Shown here: piece by piece, positions 44,544 through 53,334 of the stretch | Layout of the letters: each line of letters opens with the position of its first letter | How positions within the stretch are numbered: the stretch's first letter is position 1 | NCBI GenBank assembly: GCA_964276095.1 | Contig: CAXYDR010000001.1 | Location: 124,001 to 188,000, forward strand | Direction of reading: 5' to 3' | DNA: 64,000 nucleotides | Origin: GCA-2733415 sp964276095 | GTDB taxonomy: Bacteria > Bacteroidota > Bacteroidia > Flavobacteriales > Flavobacteriaceae | The notes under the pieces: generated by a model | Databases searched by the model: none | What the model was told of the DNA's origin: nothing | The model's input: the letters and a program-made list of their open reading frames with translations, nothing else | Made by a program: the position numbers and the translations under genes

Positions 44544-46559
44544 ATGGAATTGAAATATATATGGATAGAGGATTATAAAAATTTGAAAAAAATAGGTTTA
44601 AATTTTAATCATAGTGGAAATGATAATTTCGAATTTAAAAATGGTGAACTAAAAATATTTGAAACCAATATTAAAACCCCAAAAGATTTTTTTAGTGATA
44701 GTATTCTCGGTGTGACTGGTATAGTAGGTAAAAATGGGTCTGGAAAAACAAATCTTGCAGAATTTATTAATTACAATTTAGCACACGTAACCGATACTGC
44801 TTTGTCTTTTAGTGAAGCAAATAATAAAGGTATCATAGTTCTTGGTAAGTGGATGTTCATACATAAGTCTTTTGAAATTAAAAACAAACAAGAGCTATTA
44901 GATAAGGGGTTTAAAATAAATTATTATGAAAAAGCTCCTTTTGATTTAGGTAGAGGTGATGCGATTTGGGATAGCATGGAGAAAAATAGGTATATCTACT
45001 ACAATCCTTCTTTTGACTTTCGACCGATACCTAATGGTGGTAATTTATCTAATATATCTACGGGGTATCTATTGTACAATGATTTATACAAATCTACAAG
45101 ACATTTTACAGAAGATGGCCAATCAAGAAATAAAACTGACTCATTGGATGCTCATTATATAAATGAAAAAATTAGGGAATCCAATTTCATATTAAGTTAC
45201 CCAGATGAAATAGAGAGATTAGTTGGTCAAACACCAATAAATATAACAATATCTATTGATCATTATAAAAACAATAGATTATTAAATACATCCCATGAAA
45301 GTCCTGAGGAAATAAAAAAATATCCCAAAAAAAAATTAAAACATCAAAATCAAATCGATCTTAATCAATTAGAAAGGGAAATATTATCTTTATTAAATTT
45401 AGCACAATATAAAGTTGATAAACCCGAAATAACAGGCTATGATGTATATGAAATCCCAATTGACTATCAAAAAACTCAATTTAAAAAAATATTTTTTATA
45501 CAACTTTTTAATATATTATTAATTGATATTGATTTTCCAAGCAAAGTATTTGAAAAATTCATTTTTTCAAATACAATTAATAGTATAGATGAATCATTAA
45601 GTATATCAATCAATAAATTAAGTGAGTTTTTAGATGAATTGATAGAATTTGGAAGATGGGGAATAAAGAAAGATAAATTAAGGCAGGAATATTATTATGG
45701 AGAGATTGATGCAAGTGAGATAAATATACACAACTTATTTAAAAACCTAAAAATTTCACTTGACACAGAAAAGAAGAAAAGTATTCTTAATGAGATTATA
45801 TCAATAACCAATAAAATAACAAAGAATAGGCTTCATTTTCATTATAGTTTTTACCATGAAATGAGTTCAGGTCAAAACAATTTAATAAGCTTCTTTTCTC
45901 GTCTTTTGTGGGCTAAGCAAAATATTGAATCAAGAGAAAACACAATTGGAGCTACTAAAAGTGAGAGAATAATTTTATTTATTGATGAAGGAGAGTTAAC
46001 CTTTCATCCTGAATGGCAAAGAAGATATTTTAAAGAAGTAATTTCATTTCTAAAAAAGATATTTACCAATAGGAAAGTACAATTGTTAATATCAACACAT
46101 AGTCCTTTTGTCTTGTCAGATTTACCTAAGCAAAATGTTATTTTTTTAGAAAAGGATGTTAAGGGAAATGCTGTAATATCAACATTAATAAAAGAAAATA
46201 CTTTTGGAGCTAATATTCATGATTTATTATCAAGTAGTTTTTTTATGGAATCTACCATGGGAGAATTTGCATCAGATAGAATTAAGGAAATAGTAAATTT
46301 TTATTATAAAGTAATAGGTGGTAAATCTGATAAGATAATAAAAAATTTACATGAAGAATATATATTTAAAAGAGAAAAGTTTCATTTTGTTGTAGATAGT
46401 ATTGGAGATGATGTTATAAAAGGAATTTTAGAAAATCATATTGAATTTATAGAGAACAACTTATTGGGAGAGAGTTATGAGAAAAATAGAATAGCTAAAT
46501 TGGAAAAAGAACTAAAAAAATTAAGAAAAACTAATGATAAAGATTCCTTATCCAAATAA
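44544..46559 (+). CDS. AAA/ABC-type ATPase paired with HNH nuclease (PtuA-like)
   Basis: A 671-residue SMC/RecF-like ATPase. Walker A is GIVGKNGSGKT (about 59-69), the ABC-type signature is EMSSGQNNLISFF (about 436), Walker B is ILFIDEGELTFHP (about 475), and the switch histidine lies in LISTHSPFVLSDLP (about 515). A divergent insert of roughly 350 residues lies between the two ATPase halves. There is no TOPRIM domain at the C-terminus, unlike OLD nucleases; the tail is coiled-coil (KLEKELKKLRK). The HNH gene overlaps its end by 26 bp. ATPase-HNH pairs are the core of Septu (PtuA-PtuB) and some retron systems, so a sensor-ATPase role is likely. Confidence 0.85.
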   Translation: MELKYIWIEDYKNLKKIGLNFNHSGNDNFEFKNGELKIFETNIKTPKDFFSDSILGVTGIVGKNGSGKTNLAEFINYNLAHVTDTALSFSEANNKGIIVLGKWMFIHKSFEIKNKQELLDKGFKINYYEKAPFDLGRGDAIWDSMEKNRYIYYNPSFDFRPIPNGGNLSNISTGYLLYNDLYKSTRHFTEDGQSRNKTDSLDAHYINEKIRESNFILSYPDEIERLVGQTPINITISIDHYKNNRLLNTSHESPEEIKKYPKKKLKHQNQIDLNQLEREILSLLNLAQYKVDKPEITGYDVYEIPIDYQKTQFKKIFFIQLFNILLIDIDFPSKVFEKFIFSNTINSIDESLSISINKLSEFLDELIEFGRWGIKKDKLRQEYYYGEIDASEINIHNLFKNLKISLDTEKKKSILNEIISITNKITKNRLHFHYSFYHEMSSGQNNLISFFSRLLWAKQNIESRENTIGATKSERIILFIDEGELTFHPEWQRRYFKEVISFLKKIFTNRKVQLLISTHSPFVLSDLPKQNVIFLEKDVKGNAVISTLIKENTFGANIHDLLSSSFFMESTMGEFASDRIKEIVNFYYKVIGGKSDKIIKNLHEEYIFKREKFHFVVDSIGDDVIKGILENHIEFIENNLLGESYEKNRIAKLEKELKKLRKTNDKDSLSK

Positions 46560-47637
46560 TCAAAAAGAAATAGAAAATTTTGAGAAGAGTTATTTAAATT
46601 CTTTAAAGAATGATATAGATGTAGGTTATATAAATAATCACCTCAGCAAGATACAATATCTTGGCGTGCCACTGAGCTTCAATAGGTTGTTAACAGCTTC
46701 ATTTTCAGAGATTATTGATTTGATCGAAATCATTGATGTTTATCTTTCGAGTTTGAGCGTTCTTAGGAGAATGAGATTTAAAAACAAGTTCAATTATAAA
46801 GAAAACCAGCCACTTATCTCAACTTTTTATATGCACCAAACTGATGTTGAAATTTCAACTTGTTTTTATTGCAATATTGATTTTATTAATTCTTTCAAAG
46901 ATATGTCGGACTACTTTGATCATAAAGAATTTGTCAATTTAGCAAGTATTGACGAACTTAAAATTGTTAAGGGTATAGGTGATGAAGTTGCTAAGAAAAT
47001 AATAGATGAAAGAAAAAAAGGTAGGATACAAGATGTTTTAAATTTAAAAATATCCACAAAAATAAAAAAGAGGATTATGAAATTTGATTTCAAAAACACT
47101 CATAATCATTTTACTTTAGATCATGTATTACCACAATCTAAATATAAGTATTTATCTCTTTGTTTATACAATTTAGTACCCTCCTGTTATTCTTGTAATT
47201 CCAAGTTTAAAAAAGCAATAAACTTTAATATAAATAATGATTTAAAATACATTATTCCTTCTTCAAAAGATTTTTCATTGGCTGATGATTTTAAGTTTCA
47301 GATTTTTTATTCAAAAAATTTAAATAATGTAAAATCAGTTTCAGATTTTAATATTCAACAAAAGATTTATAAAAATGAAGCTCATATTAAAGACTATTTA
47401 AGGATGTTTAAAATAAATGGTCGATATGTATTTCATAAGGACAAAGTCTTGGAGTTAATCGAATTGAAATCAAAATATCCAGATTCAAAAATTCAAGAGA
47501 TCTCTAAATTAACAGGTCAAAATGAGTTGTCAATTAAAATGGATCTTTTTGGTAAAAATATTTTTGAAGCAGAAGAGAGTAATGAACCATTTTCAAAATT
47601 TAAGCGAGATATAGCGACAAATTTAAAAATCAATTAA
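46534..47637 (+). CDS. HNH nuclease with inserted helix-hairpin-helix (PtuB-like)
   Basis: A 367-residue protein. The first zinc knuckle is CFYC (110-113), the catalytic part is TLDHVLPQS (194-202), then LYNLVPSCYSCNSKFKK with the HNH Asn and the second zinc pair CYSC (218-221). Between the first knuckle and the DH motif lies an insert of about 80 residues containing a classic HhH DNA-binding element (LASIDELKIVKGIGDEVAKK, about 137-156, then IIDERKKGRIQDVLNL). The C-terminal 130 residues are unknown. Overlap of 26 bp with the ATPase gene implies coupled translation. It is probably the DNA- or tRNA-cleaving effector of the locus. Confidence 0.85.
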   Translation: MIKIPYPNNQKEIENFEKSYLNSLKNDIDVGYINNHLSKIQYLGVPLSFNRLLTASFSEIIDLIEIIDVYLSSLSVLRRMRFKNKFNYKENQPLISTFYMHQTDVEISTCFYCNIDFINSFKDMSDYFDHKEFVNLASIDELKIVKGIGDEVAKKIIDERKKGRIQDVLNLKISTKIKKRIMKFDFKNTHNHFTLDHVLPQSKYKYLSLCLYNLVPSCYSCNSKFKKAINFNINNDLKYIIPSSKDFSLADDFKFQIFYSKNLNNVKSVSDFNIQQKIYKNEAHIKDYLRMFKINGRYVFHKDKVLELIELKSKYPDSKIQEISKLTGQNELSIKMDLFGKNIFEAEESNEPFSKFKRDIATNLKIN

Positions 47638-47854
47638 AACCTCTGTCAAAAAACTCTTTTATGGTAATTTGAAAATACTTACATATTTTTAAAAGTGTTG
47701 TAAAACTTATATCTCTTACTCCTCTTTCTATTCTACCAAAGTTTATTCCTGTGTCTTCAAAACATACAGCTTGTGTAAGGTTTCTCTCGTGTCTTAGTGT
47801 TTTTATTCTATTGGCTAATTCTAAAAGAATTGCTTTATTATTGTCATCATCCAT
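47630..47854 (-). CDS. XRE-family HTH regulator
   Basis: A 74-residue protein that is almost entirely a lambda-repressor-like HTH: LANRIKTLRHERNLTQAVCF, then GINFGRIERGVRDISFTTLL and ICKYFQITIKEFF. The recognition helix is around residues 35-45. It overlaps the end of the HNH gene by 8 bp on the opposite strand and is divergent from the secreted-protein gene at 47951. The 96-bp gap between them contains the inverted repeat AGACC-TATC-GGTCT, a plausible operator. It may be autoregulatory and may control the cargo genes. Confidence 0.88.
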   Translation of the reverse strand: MDDDNNKAILLELANRIKTLRHERNLTQAVCFEDTGINFGRIERGVRDISFTTLLKICKYFQITIKEFFDRGFN

Positions 47855-47892
47855 AATGACCGAAATGTCTTTTAAATAACAAACACTAACAA

Positions 47893-47906
47893 AGACCTAT
47901 CGGTCT
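47893..47906. promoter_or_regulatory. inverted repeat, candidate XRE operator
   Basis: AGACCTATCGGTCT has perfect 5-bp arms around a 4-bp spacer, located in the divergent region between the XRE gene and the secreted LRR-like gene. A TACATTTA near-match to the -7 box lies at 47918-47925 for the plus-strand gene. Confidence 0.45.
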
Positions 47907-47950
47907 GTAAATTTTCGTACATTTATTGCATTAATTCTAATACAAATTAT

Positions 47951-49144
47951 ATGAGAAACTTTATTTCTTTTTTACTTCTATCATTCATGGCTTCTTTAAT
48001 ATCATACTCACAAACAACTTCATACAAGAACGGTTGGGAAAACGGATATAAAGAGGGGTATTGCTATCAAAAAACAGGGTGTGTTACTCCTTATGTTCCA
48101 GTTTACCCTGTCCCTAAAGTTGGAGAGAACACTTATAAAGGCGGATATAATAAAGGTTTTTTAAAAGGACAGTCAGATAATAGTGGTAACACAACAGGAA
48201 GTGGAGATGCGAATAGTCAATTAAAACCTTTGCAGAATAACGACTATGGAGAAGTAATGTTAGATTATGCGAGAAGAAGTAGGCGGTTAGAGACTGAAAA
48301 GCGTTTACATACACGAAGTGCTTTTGATGAATATGTTGATAAAGCTGTTATTGCATATGATTTTAAGCAATATGAGAAATGTATTGATTATTATGAATCA
48401 TCAAAAAATTTGGGTTGGTATGATTCAAGTTTTGAGCATGCAACAGCAGTTTCATATTTTGAATTATGGAAACAGACAAAGAATTCAAAATATAAGTCTA
48501 AGGTGAAAAAATTGCTAAAACTTTCTATAAAGCATGGTAATAAAAGTGCGAAAATTGACTTAAAAAATTTAAAAGGATTAATAAAGAAATATGAGCAAAA
48601 AAATGAAAGTAGTGTTTACAATGGGAATTTGATTATTAGCACACAATCACAAATCAACACTTTTACTTATACAGAAGTTACAGGAGATTTAAGGATTAAT
48701 GAAACGTTTAAAAAAGGTGATATTAAGAGCCTTATTGGGTTAAATAGCTTAGTTTTTGTAGGTGGTAATTTAACTATTTCGGGTAATGAAACTCTAATCA
48801 CTCTAAAAGGCTTAGATAATCTTACCTCTGTGAGTGGAAGCTTAAATATTATGAGTAATGATGCTCTTGCTTCTTTAGATGCTTTAAAGAACATTACTTC
48901 TGTTGGTAGTTTGTTTATTCGGAGGAATGACATTCTTGCTTCTTTGAATGGATTAGACAATATTGCCTCTGTGGACGATGATATAAATATTGGTTATAAT
49001 CAGGGTTTAATTTCTTTCTGTGCAATTGGACAGTTAATAAGCAATGAAGAAGTAGCAGAGAGTAAATATGTTATAAGAAACAACGGATACAATCCAACTT
49101 ACACTCAAATTAAAACAAATAGCAATGGTGGTTGTAAGAAATAA
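47951..49144 (+). CDS. secreted protein with TPR-like and receptor-L/LRR-like repeats
   Basis: A 397-residue exported protein (signal peptide MRNFISFLLLSFMASLISYS). After it come Gly/Tyr repeats (NGWENGYKEGYCY, YKGGYNKGFLKGQ), a TPR-like helical part (about 120-215), and from about 225 four LRR/receptor-L-domain-like repeats (LRINETF, LTISGNETLITLKGLDNL, LNIMSNDALASLDAL, LFIRRNDILASLNGLDNI). There is no T9SS signal, so it is probably periplasmic or released. Its presence as cargo of the integrative element is unusual; its function is unknown. Confidence 0.8.
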   Translation: MRNFISFLLLSFMASLISYSQTTSYKNGWENGYKEGYCYQKTGCVTPYVPVYPVPKVGENTYKGGYNKGFLKGQSDNSGNTTGSGDANSQLKPLQNNDYGEVMLDYARRSRRLETEKRLHTRSAFDEYVDKAVIAYDFKQYEKCIDYYESSKNLGWYDSSFEHATAVSYFELWKQTKNSKYKSKVKKLLKLSIKHGNKSAKIDLKNLKGLIKKYEQKNESSVYNGNLIISTQSQINTFTYTEVTGDLRINETFKKGDIKSLIGLNSLVFVGGNLTISGNETLITLKGLDNLTSVSGSLNIMSNDALASLDALKNITSVGSLFIRRNDILASLNGLDNIASVDDDINIGYNQGLISFCAIGQLISNEEVAESKYVIRNNGYNPTYTQIKTNSNGGCKK

Positions 49145-49602
49145 AAAAATACTGATAATATCGATTTTAAAAAGAAAATTAAAAAATCTATTCATTTCTG
49201 TATCACAATTTAGTAGTATTAATTCAATGTTTATTCTATTTAGGGAACATCAATTAATTTACCCCACACCCCAATCATTTTTATAGAATTTTATATTTTT
49301 TTTTGAGTTTTTATGTCTTACGAGGGTTAGACCTGTGCCAACTGTAAACTCTAACGAAGAAATAATTTGTCGTAATAGTGTAGGCATTTTGTTGTATTTT
49401 TATACTGTTATAGGTATAGAATTATTTTAGGGATTAAAACGTAGTGAAACAAAGGGTTAGTTGTAATATTCTTGTTATTGAGTTTGCTTAAAATAGAATA
49501 ATCATTAGTGATTATATTGTTTGATTGAATAATTTATTTTGACCTTTTTTTTAAGTTAGTGGAGAGACTAATAAGTATGATGTCTTTGTAGGATTATAAA
49601 AA
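49145..49602. other. 458-bp non-coding stretch of the element, possible replication origin
   Basis: No open frame is supported on either strand. It is AT-rich except for one GC-richer patch containing GTTAGA (49326-49331) and TCTAAC (49350-49355), an inverted repeat with an 18-nt loop. It lies directly after the replication-initiator-like gene's stop. An origin is a guess from position; nothing else is visible. Confidence 0.3.
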
Positions 49603-50856
49603 CTATTTTTGATTGATTTTTAAATGCTCAATATTAAATAACAGTTGTTGACATACTGGATAAAGTCTTTTTTGTTTTACTTTTTTATTTCTAATTACAT
49701 CTCTAATATTATGTGCAATCATTTCTATTTCGGTATTAAAATTTGAATTACCCCATTTTTTAGTAAGGTGCTGTTGTTTAATGTCATTATACTTTTTCAT
49801 ATCAGTTCTATATAAATATCTTAATCCTGTATGAGACAATGAATAACTTCCTTCTTTTTGCATTGATATATCTAATCCAGTAACACTACATATTCTATCC
49901 TGTTTATTGGTAATAATTAACTCTATATTTGAACTGTTAATTGTTCCAAATTTGTGGTTCACAGAAAGGCGGTTAATTATTCCAAATTTCACAATAATAT
50001 CTTGAACTATTTTCAGATGTAAATTGTTAGAATATTTAATAATATATTTTTTTAATTGTGATTTATTGTAGTCTCTGTTTTTGGGTTTTAGTTGATCGAT
50101 CCAATATCGAGAATTAGAATATTTATTTAGAGTGTATCTTTGGCGTTTTGTTAGCTGTTTCTTTAAAATAGTACTATCATAGTACACAACATCATTAAAT
50201 CGCTTTAAAAGTAGTTCTTTTGCTTTGTTAAGCGAGCATTCGTTTATGTCTGCAAAGGTCTTTATACTTGTACATTTTATATCTTCTGTTTTAATAACTT
50301 TCAATTCGATACGAAGAGTGTGTTTTTTCATTCCATATTGATTAGATTTATTATAAATCTTTAATATGTACCTTTTGTGTAATACTTGTGCAAAATGTCT
50401 GTCAAAGCGATATTCAAAAGATTTCCCATAATGGTATAGTAAGCCCAGTATGAATATTTGAGGATTAAATAGTGGTGTTGTATTAATTCCGAATTCAATA
50501 TTTTGAAAAATCATTTGTTCAAAATCACAACTAAATAACTCTTGTAAATGTTTTCTAACCTCAAAAATATTATTGATTGTAAATTGATTGCCATTAAAAC
50601 CTTTGTATTCTTTTTCAGTTTTAAAATTTGGTGATTTTACATTGTTTAAGGAGTTCCACATTTTGTGAATACTCCCTGTGAATAGTATTATACCACTATC
50701 ATAAACTGTAATTTTACAGAAATGATAGTTTGCAACTCGTTTATCAGATAATTCACCTGTTTTTTCAGATAGATTAGTCTTAAAGTCAAGTGATGATAGG
50801 TTTAACAAACGATTTAAGTCAATTTCTTTGAGTAATATTTTTACATAGTCAATCAA
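49603..50856 (-). CDS. replication-initiator-like protein of Bacteroidota mobile elements
   Basis: A 417-residue soluble basic protein beginning MIDYVKILLKEIDLNRLLNL. Recognisable segments are ITVYDSGIILFTGSIHKMWN, FQNIEFGINTTPLFNPQIF, KIYNKSNQYGMKKHTLRIEL and NSRYWIDQL. This resembles a family often found beside integrase and HTH genes in Bacteroidota elements and annotated as a phage X-like replication initiator. The assignment is from memory of the family pattern; catalytic tyrosines of rolling-circle enzymes cannot be placed with certainty. It lies 6 bp downstream of the excisionase-like gene, so both are in one operon. Confidence 0.65.
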   Translation of the reverse strand: MIDYVKILLKEIDLNRLLNLSSLDFKTNLSEKTGELSDKRVANYHFCKITVYDSGIILFTGSIHKMWNSLNNVKSPNFKTEKEYKGFNGNQFTINNIFEVRKHLQELFSCDFEQMIFQNIEFGINTTPLFNPQIFILGLLYHYGKSFEYRFDRHFAQVLHKRYILKIYNKSNQYGMKKHTLRIELKVIKTEDIKCTSIKTFADINECSLNKAKELLLKRFNDVVYYDSTILKKQLTKRQRYTLNKYSNSRYWIDQLKPKNRDYNKSQLKKYIIKYSNNLHLKIVQDIIVKFGIINRLSVNHKFGTINSSNIELIITNKQDRICSVTGLDISMQKEGSYSLSHTGLRYLYRTDMKKYNDIKQQHLTKKWGNSNFNTEIEMIAHNIRDVIRNKKVKQKRLYPVCQQLLFNIEHLKINQK

Positions 50857-50862
50857 AATAAC

Positions 50863-51147
50863 TTATTTCTTGATTTCTACGATTGCTTGCTCTATTTCCA
50901 AACGTTTGTAATAAACTCTTGATGAGATAGAATAAGCTAATAACTTTCCTTTATTTGTCCATGACCATAGTGTGGACAAGTCTATGTGTAAAAGGTCAGC
51001 AGTTTGTTGTCTTGTAAGCAATTCAACAGGTGTCTTGGGTTGAAAGTTTTCTTTCAGTTGTTCTACTTCATCTTTAATAGTTCTTTTAACTATATCCTCT
51101 AATTGCTGAGGTGATAAAGAATGTAGTTGAGTGATTGTGTTTTCCAT
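50863..51147 (-). CDS. excisionase-like helix-turn-helix protein
   Basis: A 94-residue protein. The N-terminal half is a coiled helix (LSPQQLEDIVKRTIKDEVEQ), and the C-terminal half is a winged MerR/HTH_17 fold: ELLTRQQTADLLHIDLSTLW, then SWTNKGKLLAYSISSRVYYK. This is the standard form of the small excisionase/DNA-binding gene that accompanies integrases in Bacteroidota elements. It probably aids excision and may regulate the integrase operon. Confidence 0.82.
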   Translation of the reverse strand: MENTITQLHSLSPQQLEDIVKRTIKDEVEQLKENFQPKTPVELLTRQQTADLLHIDLSTLWSWTNKGKLLAYSISSRVYYKRLEIEQAIVEIKK

Positions 51148-51240
51148 CTTGTTAATATTTCAGTATTAATTAGATGACAAAAATGGGAGTCTTTTAAAAG
51201 AATCTAAAGGACGAAATTGTTCTTTTTTGGAACTGTTTTT

Positions 51241-52038
51241 TTATAACGAGGATAGAGGTTTATGTTTCTCGATTAGAGTATTATATTTTTCAATTTTATT
51301 TTTTATACCCATTGAATCAAGTGTTTTTATTTTTATAAAACTTTGATCAAATTCATCATTTACCCATTTTTTATAAGTGTTTACCCTCACTGTGTTATAG
51401 ATTAATCCATCTTTCATCATTACTCGGTAAATAAAACTATATTCGGTAAGATGGTTTTCACTGATTGTTTTTTGAAAGTCATCAAAAACCAAAAAAGCTT
51501 TTGCATTAATGAATATGTTAGAATGTAAGTTTATAGGAACATTAATAGTTTTATTATATTTATTAAGCAACCTTTTTATTTCTGTTTTACTACGTTCTTC
51601 TTTAGCCCATTCCTTCATAGGTTGCTCTTTATATTCTTTTCTTTTTTCTGAAACCCAACTTCGAATAAAAAATTGTTGTTCAAGTAAGTAATATAAAATA
51701 AGTTCATCTTGATCTAAACTCCATATTAGATTGTTTAATTTGTCTACTTCTGAGTCACATTGCTTTATTTTTTTTATTTGTTTTTTTAGAAGTTTAACCT
51801 GTTTATTTTGATGTGAAATATTTAACCATAATTCAGAAGAAAAATCTTCAATATAGTCCATGAAGTATTCTTTTAAAATAGGGCTTTGAATTTCTTCAAA
51901 ACATAAGTCTAACCTCTTTCTTAACTGAGAAATTATTGCATTTTTTATTTCCCCATTACTTAATTTTTCAGGAATTAAAATTTCGTCAATCTTATGTGGT
52001 ATTAATACCTTTTTTACAAATTGTATATTGAATTCCAT
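51241..52038 (-). CDS. hypothetical protein of the integrase module
   Basis: A 265-residue helical soluble protein that I do not recognise. It has a basic, coiled-coil-like stretch (NKQVKLLKKQIKKIKQCDSE) and a C-terminal segment TYKKWVNDEFDQSFIKIKTL. It has no membrane span, zinc site or nucleotide motif. It starts 3 bp after the integrase stop, so the two are co-transcribed. Proteins of this size commonly follow integrases in Bacteroidota elements without a known role. Confidence 0.7.
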   Translation of the reverse strand: MEFNIQFVKKVLIPHKIDEILIPEKLSNGEIKNAIISQLRKRLDLCFEEIQSPILKEYFMDYIEDFSSELWLNISHQNKQVKLLKKQIKKIKQCDSEVDKLNNLIWSLDQDELILYYLLEQQFFIRSWVSEKRKEYKEQPMKEWAKEERSKTEIKRLLNKYNKTINVPINLHSNIFINAKAFLVFDDFQKTISENHLTEYSFIYRVMMKDGLIYNTVRVNTYKKWVNDEFDQSFIKIKTLDSMGIKNKIEKYNTLIEKHKPLSSL

Positions 52039-52041
52039 AGC

Positions 52042-53319
52042 TTAAAAGTAATGAGTTAATTCCATAGCTATATCCTTATTGCTTTTTCCTATGTATTCCA
52101 AAAATGCTTTTTCGGTGCTATGTCCTGTCATATAGCAAAGGTAATTTGTAGGTATTTCCCCATAAAAATTTGTTGCAAAAGACCTCCTACCTATGTGAGA
52201 AGTTATAAGTTCATATTTAGGATATTTATCATACACTCCTCGCATTTTGGTTTCACCTTGTATTTTAGAAATGTTTTTTTGAACACTACCGTATATAATA
52301 TTTTTAAGCTCTGCAATCTCACAAACTTCTTTTATGTAGTCATTGTATCTTTGGTGAGATAATTCATTAGGAAATCCCCCATTTCTTTTATTTAAATATG
52401 CGACTACTTTTGGAGAAACAGGAATTGTCATCTTTTTTTTAGTTTTTTGTTGAATGAATTCTATTAATGGTTTTTCAATACCGTTTTTATCTTTTTCATA
52501 TCTAATCATTTCTTTTTTAAACTTTAAAAAATCAGAAACCCGTTGACCTAAATAACAACTAATAATTAACCAATCTCTTGCGTTTTCTAACCTTTCAGGT
52601 AAATTTTTCAGGTTTTCAATTTGTTCAAGTTCTTCAAAAGTTAGATATATCTTTTCAACTTTCTTTTTTTTAATTTTAATTTTAGTTAATTGGGGGTGTG
52701 TTTCTATACCTAAAGTTTTGGCATAATAGCAAAATGTTTTAATGGTATCTAATTCTCTACTTGCGGTATTTTGACCGTATTTTCCAGTTTTATAGTAATT
52801 AAATAGTTCATTTTTAAAATCTTCGTTAATATCTTTAATGTAAATTATTTTCTTTCTGTAGTTTTGAAACTCTTCCATTTTACTTTTTATAGTATTGTAT
52901 TTTGTAAGAGTTGCATTAGAAACTTCACCTTCTATCTCTTCTATCTTGTTTATATATAAAGAAGCAATTCCAATTAGGTCTGTAGGGAGTTCTTTTTTAA
53001 TTTCTTGAAAAGGGTTGTAGTATTCTGATACAATTGAATTTAACCATTCCTTGTTTATTTTATCTATAGAAGTAGTATTGAAGTTTTTAATAACATATCT
53101 GTCTAATTCATTAATCTCACTATTTATTTCAACTTGTTTATTTTTTATAGAAATATCTCTTGAATTAGATCTATGATCATTCTTCCAAAAATTTTTAGAA
53201 ACCTCGATTTTGGTTTTAGCTCCGAGTACATAGTCGCTGTTGTTATCTCTATAAAGAAGTCTTAAAACTAAATTTGAGCTTTCCTTGTTTGAGCGATATA
53301 AAAAATTTACAGTTGCCAT
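52042..53319 (-). CDS. tyrosine recombinase / integrase
   Basis: A 425-residue site-specific recombinase. The N-terminal arm-binding and SAM-like core-binding domains (1 to about 210) are followed by the catalytic domain, with Arg in YLGQRVSDFLKFKK (about 260), the HxxR motif in SHIGRRSFATNFYG (about 376), a second His in YMTGHSTEKAF, and the tyrosine in AFLEYIGKSN (about 409). The length and order match Bacteroidota element integrases. It reads toward the element interior and starts 185 bp from attR (53504-53518). A strong inverted repeat covers its promoter. Confidence 0.95.
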   Translation of the reverse strand: MATVNFLYRSNKESSNLVLRLLYRDNNSDYVLGAKTKIEVSKNFWKNDHRSNSRDISIKNKQVEINSEINELDRYVIKNFNTTSIDKINKEWLNSIVSEYYNPFQEIKKELPTDLIGIASLYINKIEEIEGEVSNATLTKYNTIKSKMEEFQNYRKKIIYIKDINEDFKNELFNYYKTGKYGQNTASRELDTIKTFCYYAKTLGIETHPQLTKIKIKKKKVEKIYLTFEELEQIENLKNLPERLENARDWLIISCYLGQRVSDFLKFKKEMIRYEKDKNGIEKPLIEFIQQKTKKKMTIPVSPKVVAYLNKRNGGFPNELSHQRYNDYIKEVCEIAELKNIIYGSVQKNISKIQGETKMRGVYDKYPKYELITSHIGRRSFATNFYGEIPTNYLCYMTGHSTEKAFLEYIGKSNKDIAMELTHYF

Positions 53320-53334
53320 AATAATATACTTGTA

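Noticed and set aside
44544..46559. OLD-family nuclease (ATPase plus TOPRIM)
   Set aside because: The C-terminus after the switch histidine is a short helical and coiled-coil tail without TOPRIM acidic motifs; the nuclease is encoded separately as an HNH protein.
39355..53319. Intact prophage or conjugative element between the tRNAs
   Set aside because: Integrase, excisionase-like and rep-like genes are present, but no structural phage genes, relaxase, or transfer genes.
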